Part shown: in pieces, positions 28,889 through 34,239 of the stretch
Numbering within the stretch: position 1 is the stretch's first letter
Layout: each line of letters opens with the position of its first letter
DNA from: Candidatus Altimarinota bacterium
GTDB taxonomy: Bacteria; Patescibacteriota; Gracilibacteria; BD1-5; UBA6164
Length of the DNA: 34,239 nt
NCBI GenBank assembly: GCA_026988025.1
Contig: JALSMB010000069.1
Location: forward strand, 1 to 34,239
Reading direction: 5' to 3'
The notes under the pieces: generated by a model
Seen by the model: the letters and a program-made list of their open reading frames with translations, nothing else
Told to the model about the DNA's origin: nothing
The model's database searches: none
Program-made: the position numbers and the translations under genes

Positions 28889-31441
28889 ATGAAGGAATCT
28901 ATTTTAGATAAGTTTATGACCACAAAATGGTTAGCCTGGACATTTTGGACAATTGTAGTTGTTATGGTTACTGCTTTGATTTTTTACACTGCTAATTTAG
29001 GGAAGGAAACTCCACCAATTCCTAAAGAAGTTGTTTCTGAACAATGAGAAGTTCTTTATACTGCTGATGATATTGCTCAAGGTAAAGCATATTTTCAACA
29101 ATATGATTTAACAGATTGGGGGTCTATGTTAGGTATGGGGGCATATTTATGACCTGATTTTTCAACAGACTTTTTTCATAATAGAGCTACAACTCTGTAT
29201 GATATATATGGTTCATATAATTTTTGAAAAACTCTTTTAAGAGAAGAAGTTGAGCAAGAACATATGTGAAATGAAATAGTTAAATTTAATCCTAGAATTC
29301 ATTTAAATGCAGTAGAGCAATGAGCTATTAAAGAAATGGTTAAATTTGATTTTAGAAATACTATTTTAAGTAAAGATAAAACTATTTATTCTGAAGCATC
29401 TGCTTTAGCTTATAAAATGAATGTTGCATATTTGACTGATATGTTACTTAATGGTGATTCTACTAGAGGATACCCAGGTGGTATAATTAAAGGTTGAGTT
29501 GCTACTCATTGGGATACTGGTGATTTTATAGCAAATGTTACTGCTGAAGAAAAAGTTAAACAAATTGCAGCATTTGTTGATTGGTCACAACTTGTTTTAT
29601 CAAGTCCTAGAATAAATTATGAAACAGGTAAACCTGAAACTAATTATAGAACTTGGTCTAATGATTGGCCACATGAACCATTAGTTGATCAAGATATTGC
29701 TTGGATCAATCATGTTGTTTCTCTTTGGGAATTTTTATTGTTATGGCCTTTAAGTATTATAGTTATATTTTTATGATATAATTATTTCTTTACAAAGGAT
29801 GATAGAAAAGATTTAGAAAAACCGTTAAAGGTTACTAAAATGTTTCAATCTCAAAAAAATCTACTTTGGTGGGTTCCTGTTATTGCTTTACTAATAGTGG
29901 TTCAAATGACTATGTGAGGATACCTTGCTCATATATATGCTGATCCATCACTTAACTTTTTGGATACTCACGGATTATTTCCTTGGTTAGATACTTTGTT
30001 TTCACAACAAAATATGCCATTTAATGCTATGAGATCTATACATACACAATTAGCAATATTATGGATTGCTGCAGGTTGGTTAGTTTGAGGTATGATGATT
30101 GCACCTTGGGTTGCTTGAAAAGATCATAAATACCCTTGGTTAGTTCATGTATTATATGTTGCTATTTTATTTTTAGTGGTAGGTAGTGTTATATGATTAT
30201 ATATGTGAGCTATGTGAATGTTACCAGAATCATGGTTTTGGTTAGGTAATGAATGAAGAGAATTAATTAATCTATGAAGATTTTGGGATGTAATACTTGT
30301 TGTATGACTTGTGTTTTGGTTTTTATTAATAGTTTCATTACTTAAAAAAGCTTCAGTAAAAAATCCTTTTGCTGCTGTTATAGTTTGGTCTGCATTTGCA
30401 ATTGCTGGATTATATGTTGCCTGAATGATTCCATTTCAAAAAATAATGCCAAATTTTACTGTAGATGATTTTTATAGATGGTGGGTAATTCACTTATGGG
30501 TTGAATTAACTTTTGAATTATTTGCAGTTTGAGTTATTACATTTTTTACAGTAGCTCTTGGTCTTGTTTGAACAAGGTCAGCTGTTAAAATAATGTTATT
30601 TGAATTATTACTTGTAATGTTTTCTTGAACTTTATGAGTTTGACATCATTACTGGTGGCAAGGACTTGATCAACATTGGATAGCTATTGGTTGAATATTT
30701 TCAGCTATGGAGCCTCTTCCTTTAGTTTTATTAATTGTTGAAGCTTGGAATAATTATAAAGACAAATCTTATAGCTCTAAATGATTTGAATTTGGAACTG
30801 TATTTATGTGGATATCTGGTTCAGCAGTATTAAATTTTATTTGAGCAGGTTGGCTATGAATGAGTATTAATACTCCTACAATTAATTATTATACTCATGG
30901 AACATATTTAATAATGCCTCATGGTCATGTTGCTTTACTTTGAGCATTTGGTTATATTGCAATTGCATTTTTATACTTAGTTGTTAGATCAAACTCTCTT
31001 GCTAATAATTATGAATGGAAAACAAAATTAGCTAATATTAGTTTTTGGTTATTAACTATTTGAGTATTACTATTTGCATTACCAACTATGATTATAGGTT
31101 TTCATCAAGGAGCTGTTTCTTATGATATGTGATACTTTTTTACTAGATTACATGAAACATTAGAGCCAGTTAAATGATGGATGTGGTTTAGAATTTTACC
31201 TGATACAATGATGATTTTAGGTTGAGTTGGTATATTTATTGATTTAACTTCTAAAATATTATTTAGTAAAAAAGTAAAAGTTTCAAATATTGTTACTAAA
31301 GCTAAAATAGCTACTTCAACAGTTAAAAAAGCAGTTGTTAAAAAGGTTAGTACTAAAACTACTACAACTAAAAAAGCTACTACTGTTAAAAAAACTCCAG
31401 TTAGAAAGACTACGACAAGAATTAAAAAAGTAGAAAAGTAA
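28889..31441 (+). CDS. norB: Quinol-dependent nitric oxide reductase (qNOR) with a basic C-terminal tail
   Basis: 850 residues; a membrane protein that reduces 2 NO to N2O. An N-terminal helix (LAWTFWTIVVVMVTALIFY) and a periplasmic domain (about 50-280) mark the quinol type. The 12-helix core has all metal ligands: IHTQLAILW (H385, heme), VIHLWVELTFEL (H535 and E539), GVGHHYWWQGLDQHW (H586, H587) and IMPHGHVALLG (H678, H680). From about residue 788 a Lys/Thr-rich tail follows (VKKAVVKKVSTKTTTTKKAT, KTPVRKTTTRIKK) that ordinary qNORs of about 750 residues lack. ATG 28889 is preferred because the promoter rules out an upstream TTG-type extension to 28778. CPR bacteria generally lack respiration, so NO defence is the likely role. 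Confidence 0.94.
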
Positions 31442-31454
31442 AAATAAAAATTCG

Positions 31455-31489
31455 AAAAAGATATGATAATATTTATCATATCTTTTTTT
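31455..31489 (+). terminator. Terminator of the nitric oxide reductase gene
   Basis: AAAAAGATATGATAA (31455-31469) with its complement (31473-31487), loop TAT, then T's. Confidence 0.87.
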
Positions 31490-31518
31490 ATTTAATATTT
31501 TTAACATTTTGTTAACAT

Positions 31519-31553
31519 AAACTAAAAAAATAATATGATTTTTTAGTTTTTTT
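31519..31553 (+). promoter_or_regulatory. First hairpin in the nrdB leader, terminator-like
   Basis: AAACTAAAAAA (31519-31529) pairs with TTTTTTAGTTT (31539-31549) and is followed by T's. It comes right after the qNOR terminator and before nrdB, so it could attenuate nrdB transcription or catch read-through. Confidence 0.5.
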
Positions 31554-31555
31554 GA

Positions 31556-31589
31556 TTAAAATAATTAAAATATTTTTTAATTATTTTAA
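31556..31589 (+). promoter_or_regulatory. Second hairpin, ending 2 bases before the nrdB start codon
   Basis: TTAAAATAATTAAAA (31556-31570) pairs perfectly over 15 bp with TTTTAATTATTTTAA (31575-31589); ATG is at 31592. In RNA this would hide the ribosome landing site of nrdB. No Shine-Dalgarno motif is present. Confidence 0.5.
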
Positions 31590-31591
31590 AG

Positions 31592-32638
31592 ATGACTAAA
31601 AGTGAATTAAAAGCTAATCCTATATTTAACCCTAAGGGTAATGATGATGTATCCGATAGAACAATAATAAAATGAAATACTACAGGTTTATTTCAATTAA
31701 ATGCTGTTAAATATTCTTGGGCTAAATCTCTTTATCAAGTAATGGTATGAAATTTTTGGATTCCAGAAAAAGTTTCATGACTTTGAGAAGATGCTGTTCA
31801 AATGAAATCTGCATTGACTGAAGATGAACAAAGAGCATATAAATGAATTCTTTCATTTTTAATATTTTTAGACTCTATTCAAACTGTAAATCTTCCTAAT
31901 TTTAATGACTATATTACTGCTCCAGAAGTAAATCTTATATTATCTATACAAGCTTATCAAGAAGCTATTCATAGTCAATCTTATGCCACTATTTTGGAAA
32001 CAGTTGTTGATGCAAAAGATAGAGATGAAATTTATTATTTTTGGAGAACTGATAAAAATTTATTGGAAAGAAATGAATTTATTTGATGAATATATCAAGA
32101 ATTTATAGATAATCCAGATGATAAAAGTTTTTTTAAATGAATAATTTGAAATTTTTTACTTGAAAGTATATATTTTTATAATGGTTTTGCATTTTTTGAT
32201 ACATTAGCTGATCAAGGTAAAATGGTTGCTACTGATAGAATGATTAATTATATAAGAAGAGATGAATTAACACATGTTACAATTTTTGCTAATATCCTTA
32301 AAGAAATTAAATCAGAATTTCCAGATATGTATGATGAAGAGATGATTATCAATATGATGGATGTTGCAGTTAAACAAGAAATTAAATGGTCTAAACATAT
32401 ATTATGAGAAAAGATTATAGGTATGTGACATGAAAATATAGAAAATTATACTAAGTGGTTAGCAAATGAAAGACTTAATATGTTATGAATTAAACCATTG
32501 TATAGTAATGTAGTTTCTAATCCGTATAAACATTTAGATAGACTTCAAGATAATAATGCTGAAAAAGGAAATTTCTTTGAATCTACAGTTACAAATTATG
32601 CACAATCTAGTGCTATGAATTGAACTTGGGAATTTTAA
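31592..32638 (+). CDS. nrdB: Class I ribonucleoside-diphosphate reductase, small subunit
   Basis: 348 residues. All di-iron ligands can be placed: D94 (FLDSIQT), E124 and H127 (QEAIHSQSYATI), E191 (LLESIYFYNGF), E225 and H228 (RRDELTHVTIFANI). Y131 in SQSY is the position of the stable tyrosyl radical, so this is the classical radical type rather than the Tyr-less Mn/Fe type. The N-terminus (MTKSELKANPIFNPKGNDD) and the C-terminal tail that docks into NrdA (SSAMNGTWEF) are intact. It is 4 kb from nrdA, separated by four genes, and has its own hairpin leader. Confidence 0.96.
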
Positions 32639-32673
32639 AAAAATACTGAAAAATTTATTTTTCAGTATTTTTT
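32638..32673. terminator. Bidirectional terminator between nrdB and the SulP gene
   Basis: AAAAAATACTGAAAAA (32638-32653) with its complement (32658-32673), loop TTTA. The left arm starts at the last base of the nrdB stop, and the right arm lies inside the 3' end of the SulP coding sequence. Confidence 0.83.
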
Positions 32674-34239
32674 AATGGAATATGTTTTATTAAAGGTTGT
32701 AGGTTTAAATATTTTTTTGTTGATTTTAAATATTTTATAGATTCAAATATATTTGGATAAATATTATGTTTTCAAAAATCTTGTAAATATCATGTAGCAT
32801 TAAATTGTTTATATAAATTAGAGTGAACTCATACAAAGTAGACATCTATATCATAATTTTTCATAGATATTATAATATTTTCAAGTACTTCCATGGCTGA
32901 TGAATCTATATAATTTATCATACTAAAATCTATAATAACTGTTTTTAATTCTTTTTTATTTTGAATATATTTCATAAGTTTAGCTTCAAAATACCATATA
33001 TTTACAAAAAATAATTTACCATAAAATCTATAAATTCATACTTTTGTACTTGTTTGTAAATTATGTAATTTTGCATCTCTATATACTCAATCTTTTGCAA
33101 GAGACAATTCTGAAAATCTAGGTTTCATGGATTTATACAGATGAAAAATTAGAGATAAAAATACTCAAGTAAATATTCATATTTCTAGGTGAGGAGCATA
33201 TAGTAGAGTTACTATAAAAGTGATTATAGATACTATTGCATCAGTTTTTTGAATTTTCCAGGCTTTAATTATAGGTCATGTTTTTATTAATCATGTTACT
33301 GCAATAATTATCATAGCAGATAAAATAGCAGTTGGTAAATGATATAAATAAGGAGTAAAAAATAATAAAACTATTCATATAATTAATCATGTTACTATTG
33401 ATGCAAATGGAGTTACTGCTCATGCTTTTAGATTTACTGCACTTCTTGCAAATGTACCAGAGACAGGATATCATTTTGAAAATCCAGATGCTAAATTAGC
33501 TAAACCTTCACTAATAAGCATTTGATTTGTAGATACACTTTTTTTTGTTTCAAGTCATATTGATTTTGCAATAGATATAGCTTCAGTAAATCATAAAAAT
33601 CATACTATTAAAGCTGCAGGTAAAAGTTGTTTTAATATATCTATATTTATATTAGGAATATATAAACTTGGTAGTCATTCAGGTATATTTCAAACAACTC
33701 ATCATCATAAATTTTCAAATCAAATAATATATGAAATAATAATAGATATAACTACAACAAATAAAAATCTAGGTATTTTAGGTAAAAATTTATGTAATAA
33801 GTATAAAGATAAAATTCATGATAATCAAAAAACTAATACATATATATTAGCATGTAATATTATTGCATTATAAAGTTCTTTTATTCATTCAAAAAATGGT
33901 AATCATGATGGAATATTTACTCAAAAAATTCATTTTAGTTGTGAAAATCATATTAAAATAGCAGCTGCATTTATAAATCAGACTATAACAGAATGTGATA
34001 AAAAATTAAAAATACTTCATAATTTTAAAAATCATAAAGTTAATTGCATAACTCACATCATAATAGCTAATATAGCTGCATACATAATATATTGTTCCAT
34101 ATCAAGTGCAAATGGAGCTAGTGCTGTAGCTGTCATAAGCGATATAACAGTTACAGGTCATGTTGATAATTGTCTAGAACTACTAAAAAGACCTCAAATC
34201 ATTACAGGTAAAAAAGCAGTATATAGTCAGATATATGGT
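32655..34239 (-). CDS. SulP family anion transporter with STAS domain (N-terminus beyond the window)
   Basis: The visible part is about 528 residues and open at the window edge. Its start shows the SulP signature PYIGLYTAFLPVMIGGLF, SSSRQLSTGPVTVISLM, then many membrane helices. The C-terminal cytosolic STAS domain contains KTVIIDFSMINYIDSSAMEV (the DFSxxxxIDSSA loop) and YDIDVYFVGVH. SulP proteins move sulfate, bicarbonate or related anions; the substrate cannot be told from this. The last codons (LKNTEK) overlap the shared terminator hairpin. The usual upstream consensus cannot be checked because the start is missing. Confidence 0.9.

Noticed and set aside
31120..31507. Minus-strand ORFs at 31120-31479 and 31316-31507
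   Set aside because: They are antisense to the end of the qNOR gene; their Val/Phe and Asn/Ser-rich sequences are the complement of the Lys/Thr-rich tail and of the terminator.
33265..33474. Minus-strand ORF rich in Ile, Ser and Asn
   Set aside because: It lies in another frame within the SulP gene, which has a clear membrane-domain reading.
1..34239. Widespread pseudogenes or frameshifts suggested by in-frame TGA
   Set aside because: The TGA codons coincide with conserved glycines and all genes remain collinear with their families, so this is recoding and not decay.
1..34239. TGA read as tryptophan (code 4, as in Mycoplasma)
   Set aside because: Trp at Walker A, HhH and LspA glycine positions would destroy these motifs; TGG is already used at conserved Trp sites such as the qNOR HHYWW segment.
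1..34239. CRISPR array or insertion sequence
   Set aside because: No regularly spaced direct repeats and no transposase or paired terminal repeats were seen; the only direct repeat of note is the duplicated promoter.

Overview
The window is about 34 kb of very AT-rich bacterial DNA read with genetic code 25, in which TGA means glycine rather than stop. TGA sits at conserved glycines in almost every recognisable protein: both glycines of the SecA Walker A motif (TGEGKT, residues 130-135), the DEAGRG motif of RNase HII, the NPGIAFG motif of LspA and the RuvA helix-hairpin-helix. TGG is still used for tryptophan. This points to the Gracilibacteria/Absconditabacteria (BD1-5/GN02/SR1) lineage of the candidate phyla radiation. 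A standard-code translation breaks most genes into fragments, so all coordinates here come from reading TGA as Gly.

Layout. 1-977: the end of a tRNA-Val and a TIM-barrel sugar-phosphate isomerase. 983-6774 (minus): a tightly packed envelope operon in the order PrgI-like protein, a stand-alone TraC/VirB4 N-domain, a VirB2-like small pilin, a membrane protein, a holin-like protein, SecG, a long peptide-binding-type protein and a polytopic membrane protein. 6884-7324 (minus): YbeY. 7372-7637 (plus): an intergenic structured RNA with its own promoter and terminator, then a ferredoxin (7690) and a type IV pilin (8011). 8720-11759 (minus): AMMECR1, a membrane protein, LspA and MtaB. 11830-13715 (plus): an RNase HII-QueH fusion and an unknown protein. 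13729-19318 (minus): a 945-residue PKD-repeat surface protein and SecA.

19405-24687 (plus): a second structured RNA or leader, a one-polypeptide restriction-modification enzyme, a BRO-N protein, RuvA and RmuC. BRO-N and RuvA are driven by near-identical promoters. 24979-32638 (plus): nrdA, a DUF3800 protein, a zinc-ribbon microprotein, a shortened RIC/ScdA-like protein, a quinol-type nitric oxide reductase with a Lys/Thr-rich tail, and nrdB. 32655-34239 (minus): the C-terminal part of a SulP anion transporter with a STAS domain.

How the genes fit together. Much of the window concerns the cell surface (secretion, pilins, PKD adhesin, solute binding), as expected for an epibiotic or predatory small-genome bacterium. 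The rest is DNA metabolism and defence (RuvA, RmuC, RNR, R-M) plus a probable nitric-oxide defence module between the two RNR genes. Nearly every transcription unit ends in a strong AT-rich hairpin, often shared by convergent genes. Several promoters match TTGACA/TATAAT with 15-17 bp spacing, and Shine-Dalgarno motifs are mostly absent ahead of start codons.
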